Shown here piece after piece: positions 9,831 to 19,587 of a stretch of DNA of 64,000 nucleotides; the first letter of the stretch is position 1; every line of letters starts with the position of its first letter. Both the position numbers and the translations under genes were made by a program. The DNA is from Deltaproteobacteria bacterium RIFCSPLOWO2_12_FULL_60_19 (GTDB lineage: Bacteria; Desulfobacterota; Binatia; UBA9968). Under the pieces are notes generated by a model that was not told the origin of the DNA, made no database searches, and saw only the letters and a list, made by a program, of their open reading frames with translations. The stretch is from the NCBI GenBank assembly GCA_001798595.1, contig MGSS01000037.1, forward strand, positions 33,919 through 97,918, in the 5' to 3' direction.

Positions 9831-10949
9831 ATGGCAAAAGCGGCAGAGCAAAAGACAGCCACCGTCGATGAGGGCGGCAAGACAAGCTACGAGAAGTGGG
9901 TCGAAGGGGAAGGAATCCCCGTCATCAAGACCTTCTTCGTCGACGACATCCGCGCGGTCAAGCTCGAGCCGTGGGGACGCAAAGGCGGCATGGGCGCGTT
10001 TTTGCAAATGGAAGGCGCGGGGCAGGTTAACAACTGCTATATCGCCGAGATTCCGCCGGGAAAAAGTCTCAAGCCGCAGCGCCATCTGTTTGAAGAGACG
10101 ATCTACGTCGTCAGCGGCCAGGGTGCTACGACGGTGTGGAACGACGAGAATCGAAAGCAGACCTTCGAGTGGCAGGCGGGCTCGCTTTTCTCTCCGCCGC
10201 TCAACGCCTGGCACCAGCACTTCAACGGCAGCGGCAGCCAGCCGGCGCGCTACCTGGCCGTCACCACCGCGCCGACGATGATCAACCTGCTGCACAACCT
10301 GGACTTCATCTTCAATAACGACTTTGCTTTTCAAGACCGCTTCGACGCCCGCGAAGGCTATTTCAACGGCAAGGGCGTGCACTTTCCCGGCGAATACGAG
10401 GGCTTCCGGTTCAACGGCAACGTCTGGGAGACCAACTTTGTGCCCGACACGCGCGGCTTTAAACTGATGGAGTACAATGTGCGCGGCGCCGGAGGGCGAA
10501 ACATAAAGTTCGAGCTTTCCGACAACACCACGGCCTGCCACATCTCCGAGTTTCCCGTCGGCACCTACAAAAAGGCCCACCGCCACGGTCCCGGGGCGCA
10601 CGTCATCATCTTGGGCGGCACGGGTTACTCTCTCATCTGGCCGGACGGGGAGCCGATCAAGCGCTACGATTGGCGCGAGGGCAGCATGGTCGTGCCGCCG
10701 GAGAACTGGTGGCACCAGCACTTCAACACGGGGAAAGAGCCGGCGCGCTACCTCGCGCTGCGCGCCTTCGGCAGCAAGAAACACCGCGGGGCCGGCAAGG
10801 GATACAAAAGCTCGGTCGATCGAAAAAAGGGCGGCAACCAGATCGAGTACGAAGACGAGGATCTGATCGTGCGGCGGATGTTCGAGGAGGCGCTGGCGCG
10901 CGAAGGCATGGAGAGCCGGATGCAGCCCCACTACGAAAAAAACAAATGA
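9831..10949 (+). CDS. Bicupin (double cupin domain) protein, paralog A
   Basis: Two cupin domains; second has YKKAHRHGPGAHVIILGGTGYSLIW...WWHQHFN; clearly paralogous to ORFs at 38894 and 42502. Confidence 0.85.
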   Translation: MAKAAEQKTATVDEGGKTSYEKWVEGEGIPVIKTFFVDDIRAVKLEPWGRKGGMGAFLQMEGAGQVNNCYIAEIPPGKSLKPQRHLFEETIYVVSGQGATTVWNDENRKQTFEWQAGSLFSPPLNAWHQHFNGSGSQPARYLAVTTAPTMINLLHNLDFIFNNDFAFQDRFDAREGYFNGKGVHFPGEYEGFRFNGNVWETNFVPDTRGFKLMEYNVRGAGGRNIKFELSDNTTACHISEFPVGTYKKAHRHGPGAHVIILGGTGYSLIWPDGEPIKRYDWREGSMVVPPENWWHQHFNTGKEPARYLALRAFGSKKHRGAGKGYKSSVDRKKGGNQIEYEDEDLIVRRMFEEALAREGMESRMQPHYEKNK

Positions 10950-11521
10950 AAGAAGCGATTGTAAGAGCGTTCGAGGACAGCGTCCGAACGAAGAAGTCCT
11001 TCCTGAAAGAGAACCTGGAGACCCTTCTGACGGTCATCGATCTGATTGCGCAGGCCTTTATCCGCGGCAACAAGCTCCTGCTGTTCGGCAACGGCGGCAG
11101 CGCCGCGGACGCCCAGCACATCGCGGCGGAATTCGTCAACCGCTTCCGCATCGATCGGCCTCCGCTGCCTGCCTTGGCGCTGACGACCGACACTTCGGCG
11201 ATCACCAGCATCGCCAACGACTACGATTACAAAGAGATTTTCGCCAAGCAGGTAAAGGCGCTGGGCAAGGAGGGCGATATTGCCATTGCAATTTCCACCA
11301 GCGGCAACGCGGCGAATGTCCTGGCGGCGATCGACGCCTGCAAGAAATTAAAAATCACCACGGTCGCGCTGACGGGCGGGGACGGTGGAAAGATGGCCCG
11401 CAAGGTGGATCATCTGCTCTGCGTCTCCGAAGGCAAAAACACCGCGCGCATCCAGGAAACGCATATCCTCGTCGGCCACGTGATCTGCGAGATGGTGGAC
11501 CAGAAGCTCTTCTCGGCGTAA
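10946..11521 (+). CDS. gmhA: SIS-domain phosphoheptose isomerase-like protein
   Basis: LLLFGNGGSAADAQHIAAEFVNRF ... DIAIAISTSGNAANVLAAI; ATGA overlap with upstream stop. Confidence 0.85.
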   Translation: MKEAIVRAFEDSVRTKKSFLKENLETLLTVIDLIAQAFIRGNKLLLFGNGGSAADAQHIAAEFVNRFRIDRPPLPALALTTDTSAITSIANDYDYKEIFAKQVKALGKEGDIAIAISTSGNAANVLAAIDACKKLKITTVALTGGDGGKMARKVDHLLCVSEGKNTARIQETHILVGHVICEMVDQKLFSA

Positions 11522-11645
11522 TTCATTTTTACCGTTGCCCAGCCACCTCGTTTCCGTGCTACAATTCGGCACGGGCCGAAATTCCTAGCCAAACATAGTT
11601 GAAATTCTCGGTTGAAGTTTGGACTACAGAATCGGAAAAGAGATG

Positions 11646-11722
11646 ACTCGCGCAAATGCGCAAAGGGCGCCAAGTTCGGAGAAGTATTTCTTTCTTCGCG
11701 TTCTTGGCGTCTTGGCGCGATA
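11646..11722. repeat. Imperfect inverted repeat of the CGCCAAG.../CTTGGCG type
   Basis: CGCGCAAATGCGCAAAGGGCGCCAAG ... CTTGGCGTCTTGGCGCG. Confidence 0.7.
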
Positions 11723-11779
11723 TATTTTGTTGAAGTCGTTTTGTTCAAGATTTAAAGCGTAAGAAACTAACACTTCAAC

Positions 11780-12955
11780 ATGCAGTTAGATGTTCTCATC
11801 TTCGGCGGGGGGGCGGCGGGCCTGTGGTGCCTCGACCGCTTTCGCCGGGCCGGCTACCATGCGATTCTGCTTGAAGCCAAGGCGCTGGGCCGCGGGCAGA
11901 CGATCCAGGCTCAAGGCATCATTCATGGCGGGGGCAAGTACGGTTTACGCGGCGTGCGCGATTTTTCCGCGCTCCGAACTACCAGCGCCATGCCCGAGCG
12001 CTGGCGGCGCCATCTCGCCGGCGAGATCGAGCCGAATCTCAGCGGCGCGCGCCTGCTCTCGGACCGTTGCCATCTCTGGCTGCCGCGCGGATCGTCAATC
12101 GCCTGGGCCCAGTCGTGGGGCTTTGTGCCGTTGATCGCCAAGGCCGGCCTGCTCGCCACCCGACCGCAAAAAGTGCGCCGCGCCGACTGGCCGCAAGCGC
12201 TCAGCGGCGCCGCGCTGGCGGTCTACGCGCTCGCCGAGCCGGTTATTTCCACCGGCTCCTTGCTTCAGGCGCTTGCGGCGCGGCAGCAAAAATTTATTTT
12301 TTCCTACGACGCCCCCGCCGTGCGCTTCGCCGGGGCGGAGGTGCGAATCGCGGGCGGCGTCATTGAGCCCCGCGCCGTTGTGCTTGCGGCCGGCGAGGGA
12401 AACGGCGGCTTACTTACGCACATCGACGTGAACGGCGACGTGATGCAGCGCCGCCCACTGGGCATGGTGCTCTTGAGAGGAAATCTCCCGCCGCTGTTCG
12501 GCCACTGCGTCGTTGGCGGAAAAACCCAGCTTACCATAACGGCGCCGGCCGACGGCATCTGGCAGGTCGGCGGTGAAATCGCCGAGCAGCTCGCATCCGA
12601 AGAGAACCCGGAGCGCGCTCGGCAGCGGGCGATGGCTGAGATACGACGCCGTCTGCCGGGCCTGGAGCTTTCCCGAATCGAGATCGCAATCTATCGCGCG
12701 GTCCGCGCCGAGGCCCGCACGAGCAACCTCCGGCGGCCCAGCGGCGTGCACGTAAGCCGCGTGGCGCCGCGCACGGTGGTTGCCTGGCCCACCAAGCTCG
12801 CCCTCATCCCCGTCCTGGCCGACGAGGTCTTCGACATCGTGACTATGGAGCTGAGGCAGCCGGCACGATACGATGCGACGGCGCTGCCGCCGTGGCCGAC
12901 GCCGCCGGTGGCGCGCTATCCATGGGAGGAGGCCCAATGGTTCCCCGCCCGCTAG
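11780..12955 (+). CDS. FAD-dependent oxidoreductase (DAO family)
   Basis: N-terminal VLIFGGGAAGLWCLDRFRRAGYHAILLEAKALGRGQT Rossmann motif. Confidence 0.85.
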   Translation: MQLDVLIFGGGAAGLWCLDRFRRAGYHAILLEAKALGRGQTIQAQGIIHGGGKYGLRGVRDFSALRTTSAMPERWRRHLAGEIEPNLSGARLLSDRCHLWLPRGSSIAWAQSWGFVPLIAKAGLLATRPQKVRRADWPQALSGAALAVYALAEPVISTGSLLQALAARQQKFIFSYDAPAVRFAGAEVRIAGGVIEPRAVVLAAGEGNGGLLTHIDVNGDVMQRRPLGMVLLRGNLPPLFGHCVVGGKTQLTITAPADGIWQVGGEIAEQLASEENPERARQRAMAEIRRRLPGLELSRIEIAIYRAVRAEARTSNLRRPSGVHVSRVAPRTVVAWPTKLALIPVLADEVFDIVTMELRQPARYDATALPPWPTPPVARYPWEEAQWFPAR

Positions 12956-13704
12956 GCCGCACGCGCATTCAAGTAAGCCCGATCGGCCTTGGAACGACGA
13001 AGCTCGGGCGCAACACCGACGTGAAGTATCCGAAGCCGTTCGAGTTGCCGTCGGATAAACAGGTCTACGAATTGCTCGAAACGGCGCTGACGCTCGGCGT
13101 GAATCTGATCGATACCGCGCCGGCCTACGGGGAAAGCGAGGCCAGGCTCGGGCCTTTCGTTGAGAAACAGCGTGACCGCCTGGTGCTGTGCACCAAGTGC
13201 GGCGAGAAGTACGAGCATGGACGCTCGACCTATGATTTTTCCGCCGCCGCCGTGGTGGCTTCGGCTGAAGAAAGCCTGCGTCGCTTGAGAACCGATTGTC
13301 TCGACATGCTGCTGCTTCATTCCGACGCGCGGGATGCGGAAATCTTGACTCAGACCGACGCGCTCGAAGGGCTTACGCGCATAAAGCAGAGCGGCAAGGC
13401 GCGCGCGATAGGAATCTCCGCACGAACGCCGGCGGGGATCGCGGCAGCGTCACGAACGCTCGACGTCATTATGGCGCCGTTCAGCGAGAGAGAATACGGG
13501 CTGGCTGACGCGCTTCAGAAGGCTCACAATGCCGGCCTCGGCGTTCTGGCAATTAAAGGGCTTTTCAGCGGACATGTGGAAGCGCGGGCGGCGATCGAGT
13601 TCGTGCTCCGCCAACCGTTTATCGATGCGCTGATTGTAGGGACGATTAACCCGGCCCATCTCAGAGAAGCCGTCGACGCGGCGGAGTCTCAAGAACGGGC
13701 GTGA
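12937..13704 (+). CDS. Aldo/keto reductase
   Basis: RPLGRTRIQVSPIGLGTTKLG ... LIDTAPAYGESE ... CLDMLLLHS; overlaps previous CDS by 19 bp. Confidence 0.9.
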   Translation: MVPRPLGRTRIQVSPIGLGTTKLGRNTDVKYPKPFELPSDKQVYELLETALTLGVNLIDTAPAYGESEARLGPFVEKQRDRLVLCTKCGEKYEHGRSTYDFSAAAVVASAEESLRRLRTDCLDMLLLHSDARDAEILTQTDALEGLTRIKQSGKARAIGISARTPAGIAAASRTLDVIMAPFSEREYGLADALQKAHNAGLGVLAIKGLFSGHVEARAAIEFVLRQPFIDALIVGTINPAHLREAVDAAESQERA

Positions 13705-13711
13705 ACGATTT

Positions 13712-13792
13712 GTGGGGGCAGACCTATGTGTCTGCCCTGTTCCCATGCGTGCCTGTGCGGGCCGGGCAATCACACAGGATTGCCCCTACAAA
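13712..13792. repeat. Tandem hairpin intergenic repeat
   Basis: GGGCAGAC/GTCTGCCC (13716-13723/13730-13737) and GGGCAATC/GATTGCCC (13764-13771/13778-13785). Confidence 0.8.
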
Positions 13793-13853
13793 ATGATGAT
13801 CCCGTTTATTTTGGCAAGGAAGATGAGTGCGCTCGTATCGGTAACGGCGGGCA

Positions 13854-14132
13854 TTACTCGGCACGAGCTTTGGCGTCCGATACCTCGCGTTCCAACTTTT
13901 CGGGCGTGTAGTTGAATACCGACACGCGGTAGCGGCCGAGACCCACTAAGAAGCTTACCCGATCCGTGCCGGCCAGCGCCGCCGCCTTTCCGGAGGAGAT
14001 CTTACCCAGCTCGTAGAGCTTCACCGCCGCCAGCATTTTTAGCTCTTGGGCAAACTCTTCCTTGCTCTCGTGAAGAGATAAGCGGACATCCACCGGATAC
14101 TCCACGCTCACGCTCTCATTGGGTTCGCTCAT
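13854..14132 (-). CDS. UPF0175-like small protein (possible antitoxin)
   Basis: VDVRLSLHESKEEFAQELKMLAAVKLYELGKISSGKAAALAGTDRVSFLVGLGRYRVSVFNY resembles UPF0175/PF03683. Confidence 0.75.
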   Translation of the reverse strand: MSEPNESVSVEYPVDVRLSLHESKEEFAQELKMLAAVKLYELGKISSGKAAALAGTDRVSFLVGLGRYRVSVFNYTPEKLEREVSDAKARAE

Positions 14133-14260
14133 AAGGCGGGCTCCTCTGACAATGAGAAAGTTTACTTCCCGTCCCGCCGGAAAACAAGAGCCGCTCCGCC
14201 TTGAACCTCGCTTTACCCCTGAGGAAATTTCCGTTAGATTGGGCCGGCGAACCATCTCTT

Positions 14261-15073
14261 ATGGAGCACCGGCTCATCACACTCACCACGGACTTCGGCC
14301 ACCAGGATCCCTTCGTCGGGATCATGAAGGGCGTGATCTTCAGCATCAACCCCAACGCCCGGATTATCGACTTGAGCCACGGGATTCCGCCTCAGGACAT
14401 CAGGGCGGGCGCGCTGGCGCTCTGCCGCTCCGCGCCGTTCTTCCCGCGCGGAACGATCCACGTCGCCGTCGTCGACCCTGGAGTAGGAAGCGAGCGGAGG
14501 CCGATTCTGATCGAGGCCGGGGGCGTTTTTTTTGTCGGTCCGGACAACGGCATTCTGAGTCTCGCCGGGGAGGGGAAGCGAGTAAACTGGATTATCGATC
14601 TGTCGGACGACACCTACCACCTGAAACCCACAAGCGCGACGTTTCACGGACGAGACATCTTCGCCCCCGTGGCCGCCCATCTGTCTCTGGGAATCCCCGC
14701 TTCGGAGTTCGGCGAGCCTGCGAAGGACTACGTTCGTCTTCGCTTGCCGGAGATTGTCCGATCCGCCGGCGCTATCCAGGGAGAAGTCCTCTACATCGAC
14801 AGCTTCGGCAACCTCGTCACTAATATCCGGGAGCGCGACCTGCAAGCGATTCAGCCGCAGAATAGTTCGATAAGCCTGGGCAACGTGACGATCCACGGGA
14901 TTTCGCCCAACTATTCCAGCGCCCGGCAGAACGATTACGTCGCTGTAATCAACAGTTGGGGCCTGCTCGAAATCTCCTGCTTCAAGGGGAACGCCCACCA
15001 TCGCTCCGGCGCGAATACCGGCGACCGTGTCGAGGTCCGTCTTGGTAAAGACGATCGAGGACAAACTCCGTGA
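14261..15073 (+). CDS. SAM hydroxide adenosyltransferase (DUF62 family)
   Basis: ITLTTDFGHQDPFVGIMKGVI...VVDPGVGSERRPI...GPDNGILSLA...HGRDIFAPVAAHL...YIDSFGNLVTNI. Confidence 0.93.
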   Translation: MEHRLITLTTDFGHQDPFVGIMKGVIFSINPNARIIDLSHGIPPQDIRAGALALCRSAPFFPRGTIHVAVVDPGVGSERRPILIEAGGVFFVGPDNGILSLAGEGKRVNWIIDLSDDTYHLKPTSATFHGRDIFAPVAAHLSLGIPASEFGEPAKDYVRLRLPEIVRSAGAIQGEVLYIDSFGNLVTNIRERDLQAIQPQNSSISLGNVTIHGISPNYSSARQNDYVAVINSWGLLEISCFKGNAHHRSGANTGDRVEVRLGKDDRGQTP

Positions 15074-16083
15074 CGGAAGAGACCCGCCGGCCGGGAAAAA
15101 CCCGGCTCCATATTATTTTGTTTCTCATTACGCTGCTGACCACGACGGCAGCCGGGGCGTTGCAAACGGGCGCCGATCCTCTCGAAGATCCCTGGGCGCT
15201 CCTCTCCGGTCTCCCTTTCTCCCTTACGCTGATGTCGATCCTCCTGGTGCATGAGATGGGTCATTACCTTGTGTCGCGCCACCACGGCGTGAAAGCGACG
15301 CTTCCCTACTTCATTCCGGCGCCGTCGTTCATCGGCACCTTCGGCGCGTTCATCAGAATGCAGTCTCCTCCGCCGGACCGGCGATCGCTGTTCGATGTGG
15401 CCGCGGCCGGCCCTCTGGCCGGTCTGGTGCTTGCGGTTCCTGCGGTGATCGTTGGGTTGCACCTTTCAACAGTGACCCCGGCGGTGACGCAGAGCGGCGG
15501 CATCGCTCTGGGTTCATCTCTGCTGCTCAGCTTCCTCAGCCAAATGACACTCGGCCTGCTGCCCGACGAAGCAAACATCGCGCTCCATCCGATCGGTTTC
15601 GCCGGCTGGATCGGGCTGCTCGTCACAGCGCTAAATCTTTTGCCCGTGGGACAGTTGGACGGCGGCCATGTGATCTATGCCCTATTCGGACGGCGATCCA
15701 TTTGGATAGCGCGCCTCGCGCTGGCGACGATCCTTATGCTCGGCGTGTTGCGCTGGTGGGACGGCTGGCTCATCTGGGGCGTCTTGCTGCTCTTCTTGGG
15801 CGTGCGCCATCCACCGCCTTTGGACCCCTACACCCCGCTCGATTTCAAGCGAAAGGTCCTCGGCTGGATCACGCTGGCGATGCTCGCCGCGACTTTTACT
15901 CCCGTGCCGTTTACAATTTCGGAGCCGGAGGTGTATCAAGAGCAGCACAGCCCCGAGCCGGACGAGCCGCCGCTGCCGGTGAGAGAACAGGAGGTCTTCG
16001 ATGAGCGAGAGACTAAGCTGGGATCAGTATTTTATGACCATCACCCGGCAGGTGGCGGAACGCTCGACCTGCGCCCGAGCTAA
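15070..16083 (+). CDS. Site-2 protease (M50) family membrane metalloprotease
   Basis: Membrane protein with [15 protein letters not shown] (HExxH) and [13 protein letters not shown] (NxxPxxxLDGG). Confidence 0.92.
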   Translation: MTEETRRPGKTRLHIILFLITLLTTTAAGALQTGADPLEDPWALLSGLPFSLTLMSILLVHEMGHYLVSRHHGVKATLPYFIPAPSFIGTFGAFIRMQSPPPDRRSLFDVAAAGPLAGLVLAVPAVIVGLHLSTVTPAVTQSGGIALGSSLLLSFLSQMTLGLLPDEANIALHPIGFAGWIGLLVTALNLLPVGQLDGGHVIYALFGRRSIWIARLALATILMLGVLRWWDGWLIWGVLLLFLGVRHPPPLDPYTPLDFKRKVLGWITLAMLAATFTPVPFTISEPEVYQEQHSPEPDEPPLPVREQEVFDERETKLGSVFYDHHPAGGGTLDLRPS

Positions 16084-16462
16084 GGTCGGCGCGGTCATCG
16101 TGCGCGAGAAGAGCATCCTCGCCACCGGCTACAACGGCGCGCCGGCCGGCATGCCGCACTGCACCGAGGCGGGCTGCTTGATTTACGAATCCAAGACACC
16201 GAACGGCGATACCGAAGAGAACTGCTTTCGCACGATCCACGCCGAGATCAACGCCATCGCGCAGGCGGCGAAGAACGGCGCGAGCATCAAGGACGCCGCG
16301 ATCTATATCACCCACACCCCCTGCATCCACTGCCTCAAAGTGCTGGTCAACACCGGCATCCGCGACATCTACTACGAGCGCCCCTACAAGCTCCACACGC
16401 TGGAGGAAATCCTCCGCCTCACGCAAGTGCGCCTGGAAAAAGTCGACCCGCCGCAAAAATAA
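16001..16462 (+). CDS. dCMP/cytidine deaminase family protein
   Basis: [16 protein letters not shown] ... [17 protein letters not shown] zinc motifs; SWDQYFM N-terminus. Confidence 0.93.
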   Translation: MSERLSWDQYFMTITRQVAERSTCARAKVGAVIVREKSILATGYNGAPAGMPHCTEAGCLIYESKTPNGDTEENCFRTIHAEINAIAQAAKNGASIKDAAIYITHTPCIHCLKVLVNTGIRDIYYERPYKLHTLEEILRLTQVRLEKVDPPQK

Positions 16463-16492
16463 AAGGGGCGAGACCGAAGCCCCGCCCCTTTT
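16461..16492. terminator. Bidirectional Rho-independent terminator between convergent genes
   Basis: AAAAGGGGCG AGACCGAAGCCC CGCCCCTTTT perfect 10-bp stem flanked by A and T runs. Confidence 0.9.
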
Positions 16493-16511
16493 TCCCTGCT
16501 CCTCTAAAACC

Positions 16512-16838
16512 CTAGATCTTGCCCTGAAGAAAGAACGCGATAACGAACGCGTAGAGGGCAAGCGCCTCGATGAAGGCGAGACCGAGAATCATCGGCAGCT
16601 GAATCCTGTCTGCCGCATTCGGATTGCGCCCGATGCTTTCCATCGCGGCCGCGGCCATACGTCCCTGGCCTAAAGCCGCGCCGAAAGCGCCGATCGCTAT
16701 GGCCAACCCGGCGGCGATCGCAAGGGCAGCCTTGGTATTCGAATCCCCGGCCGCTCCGGCGGTTTCCGCCGCCGCCATGGCGACGCCGGAAAACAAAACT
16801 ACCAGCGTTACAATCGCCAACGACACTATCTTTCGCAT
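16512..16838 (-). CDS. atpE: F0 ATP synthase subunit c
   Basis: Glycine-rich helix [26 protein letters not shown] and carboxylate helix [20 protein letters not shown]. Confidence 0.95.
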   Translation of the reverse strand: MRKIVSLAIVTLVVLFSGVAMAAAETAGAAGDSNTKAALAIAAGLAIAIGAFGAALGQGRMAAAAMESIGRNPNAADRIQLPMILGLAFIEALALYAFVIAFFLQGKI

Positions 16839-16914
16839 CTTTTACCTCCTTTCCAGCGGATGATCATGCCTCTTCCATCTCCTCTCTCATCATCCTCGCC
16901 GCAAGGCGATCCGC

Positions 16915-17622
16915 TCAGTGCTCATGGCTGATAGCCATGGCGACATAAATCACGCTAAGTATGGTAAAGACCGCAGCCTGTATGACTGAAACCAACGTGC
17001 CCAAAATATAAAACAGCACGGGAACGACGAGCTTGGTCAAGTTGCTGAAGATCTCCAGCACTAGATGATCGCCGAACATGTTGCCGTAAAGACGTATGGA
17101 AAGAGAAACGGGCCGGAATACGTGGGAAAACAGTTCTATGACAATAAAGAGTGGCGCAAGAAAAAGCACCGGTCCCATGAACTGCTTGAAGTAACCCGCT
17201 CCATGCTCGCGGACGCCGAAATAGTGGTAGGCGACGAACACGATAAGTCCCATGCCTAAATTATTCAAAAAACTGCTCGTCGGAGGCGTAAAGCCGGGAA
17301 TCAGGCCGGAGAGGTTGGCGAGCAATATGAACAGGAACAAGCTGCCGAAGAGGGGCACATACTTGCGGCCTTTCTTTCCGATGATGCTATCGCTCAACCC
17401 AACGACGATCTCGACCAGGACTTCCATCGCGTTCCTAACGCTGAGGCGCTCCTCGGGAACGACCGGATCTTTGGCGCTCGACACGGACCGCCTGAAAACA
17501 AAGGCGAGCGCCACCAACGCTCCCATGACGACAAGTGCAGTGAAATTAGTTTCGCCCAGCAAACTCAGGGGATACGGCAGGAATGGATGTATAGCCGAGT
17601 GCCAGGTAAAAGGATGCTCCAT
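16915..17622 (-). CDS. atpB: F0 ATP synthase subunit a
   Basis: SLSIRLYGNMFGDHLVL and C-terminal YVAMAISHEH. Confidence 0.95.
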   Translation of the reverse strand: MEHPFTWHSAIHPFLPYPLSLLGETNFTALVVMGALVALAFVFRRSVSSAKDPVVPEERLSVRNAMEVLVEIVVGLSDSIIGKKGRKYVPLFGSLFLFILLANLSGLIPGFTPPTSSFLNNLGMGLIVFVAYHYFGVREHGAGYFKQFMGPVLFLAPLFIVIELFSHVFRPVSLSIRLYGNMFGDHLVLEIFSNLTKLVVPVLFYILGTLVSVIQAAVFTILSVIYVAMAISHEH

Positions 17623-18000
17623 TTATCCACCTACCGAAAGGGTCCAGAGTCTTTCAAAAACAATCGCGATCAGCAGAGACGAAAAGCCGAGCGTAAATGA
17701 CAGGGGGTCCAATTGGATCCGCAAAAACAAGGCGGCAACCAAACCCAAAAATAGTCCCATCTTCAGTATCAGCAAAAGAATTCCCGTCCTTACTCTTCCC
17801 TTGCCGGCAAATGGAGTCAGGACCCATCTTATGCCGCAACTCAAAAGTAAAAAGTTTACGCCCATGAATAGGGCGCCGGCAAAGAGCGCCCCAGGCTGCG
17901 CGATGCGCGTCGGAACCAACGCGAGCCACAGGCCGGCAACAAGCATCGCGTGCAGCGCCTCGATGCGAACGACCGTCGGTCCTAGAGCGTAATTCCTCAT
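17623..18000 (-). CDS. atpI: ATP synthase subunit I-like membrane protein
   Basis: Four-helix small membrane protein immediately upstream of atpB. Confidence 0.7.
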   Translation of the reverse strand: MRNYALGPTVVRIEALHAMLVAGLWLALVPTRIAQPGALFAGALFMGVNFLLLSCGIRWVLTPFAGKGRVRTGILLLILKMGLFLGLVAALFLRIQLDPLSFTLGFSSLLIAIVFERLWTLSVGG

Positions 18001-18260
18001 CTTTTGTCCGTCTCACCTTGGGCAAAATATTTTAGATACTTGAGTAATCGAAACACCGCTCCGACAAAGCCCAACACGGCCGCGGCGACGGTAATCCACG
18101 GAGACGTACCAAACTGCCGATCGATCACGTAACCGACGACGAGTGAGCCTACGATTGTGCTCGGGATCTCCAGACCGATCGCGAGGTACTTGGCTATTTT
18201 GGCGAAGGGGAGATTAATTTTCCCCGGTTCCCCGCCAGGCCGCTGAGCGCCTTGCCCCAC
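17997..18260 (-). CDS. AtpZ/AtpI family protein
   Basis: LAIGLEIPSTIVGSLVVGYVIDRQFGTSPWITVAAAVLGFVGAVFRLLKYLK two-helix AtpZ pattern. Confidence 0.85.
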   Translation of the reverse strand: MGQGAQRPGGEPGKINLPFAKIAKYLAIGLEIPSTIVGSLVVGYVIDRQFGTSPWITVAAAVLGFVGAVFRLLKYLKYFAQGETDKR

Positions 18261-18294
18261 TTCGCAGAAGGTCTATCATGCGGGCGCTTCCACT

Positions 18295-19587
18295 TCAACC
18301 TTTTGCTTCTTCGCGCGCCCACTCCTCGAAAGCAGCGACGGTCGCCTCTATGTCTGCGGCGCTGTGGCTAAGCGATAGAAACGCCGCTTCAAACTGCGAC
18401 GGCGGCCAGTAGATTCCCCGATCCAGCAGGCCGTGAAAGAAGCGGGCGAAGCGGGCCGTGTCTGAGCGGCGCGCTTCCTCGACGCTGCGCACCGCCGCCG
18501 CGCCGAAAAAGAGCGTCAGCATCGACGCTCGCCGGTTCACTGCGCCCGCGATGTTGTAGCGGCGAAGAACGGTTTCAAAACCTTCCTGCAACGCCTTCCC
18601 TTTGGCTTCAAGCTCCTCATAGACGCCAGGCCGCGAGAGCTCCTCCAGCGTCGCCAGGCCGGCCGCGACGGCCAGTGGATTGCCCGAGAGCGTTCCCGCC
18701 TGATAGACCGGCCCCTCGGGCGCCAGCAAATCCATAATTGCCGCTTTGCCGCCAAAGGCGCCGAGCGGCAGGCCGCCGCCGAGGATTTTCCCCAAGCAGG
18801 TAAGGTCCGGACGAATGTTGAATAACTCCTGCGCCCCGCCGCGCGCCACGCGAAAGCCGGTGATCACCTCGTCGAAGATCAACAACCCCCCGTGGCGGGC
18901 GGTCAGATCGCTTAGCGCCGACAGAAATCCCGGCGCGGGCGGGATCACTCCCATGTTGCCGCAGATCGGCTCGACGATCGCCGCCGCGATGGAGCCGCCC
19001 CGTTCAGCAAAGAGACGCTCAAGGCCGACCGTGTCGTTGAACTCCGCGACGATCGTCTCGGCCGCAAACGACGGCGGCACACCGGCGCTGTCGGGCAATG
19101 CGAGCGTCGCCACGCCGGAGCCGGCCCGCGCCAGCAGCCCGTCGGAGTGGCCGTGGTAACAGCCGTCGAACTTAACGATCTTGGTCCGTCCCGAGGCCGC
19201 ACGCGCCAGCCGTATCGCGCTCATCGACGCTTCGGTGCCCGAGCTGACAAGCCTGAGCTTCTCGATCGACGGAAAGCGCTCGCCGACCCTTTCCGCCAAC
19301 TCCACCTCCCGCGCCGTGGGGGCGCCGAAGCTCGTGCCGCCTTCCAGCGTCCGTTTGAGCGCGCCGATCACCGGCGGGGGCGCGTGCCCCAGAATTAGCG
19401 GCCCCCAGGAGCAGACATAGTCGAGGTACTCCTTCCCGTCCGCGTCATAAAGCCGTGAGCCGCCGCCGCGCTCGATGAACCGGGGCTCGCCGCCCACCGC
19501 GCGCCACGCCCGCACCGGACTGTTCACTCCGCCGGGAATTTTTTTTCGCGCCCGCTCGTACAACGCGCCGGATTTCTTCGAAGCCAT
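18295..19587 (-). CDS. hemL: Glutamate-1-semialdehyde 2,1-aminomutase
   Basis: IPGGVNSPVRAWRAVGGEPRFIERGGG...GTEASMSAIRLARAA...TCLGKILGGGLPLGAFGG. Confidence 0.97.
   Translation of the reverse strand: MASKKSGALYERARKKIPGGVNSPVRAWRAVGGEPRFIERGGGSRLYDADGKEYLDYVCSWGPLILGHAPPPVIGALKRTLEGGTSFGAPTAREVELAERVGERFPSIEKLRLVSSGTEASMSAIRLARAASGRTKIVKFDGCYHGHSDGLLARAGSGVATLALPDSAGVPPSFAAETIVAEFNDTVGLERLFAERGGSIAAAIVEPICGNMGVIPPAPGFLSALSDLTARHGGLLIFDEVITGFRVARGGAQELFNIRPDLTCLGKILGGGLPLGAFGGKAAIMDLLAPEGPVYQAGTLSGNPLAVAAGLATLEELSRPGVYEELEAKGKALQEGFETVLRRYNIAGAVNRRASMLTLFFGAAAVRSVEEARRSDTARFARFFHGLLDRGIYWPPSQFEAAFLSLSHSAADIEATVAAFEEWAREEAKG

Noticed and set aside
13712-13915. 67-aa ORF MGADLCVCPVPMRACAGRAITQDCPYKM...
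   Set aside because: Arises from the tandem hairpin repeat, a known kind of spurious small-protein call.
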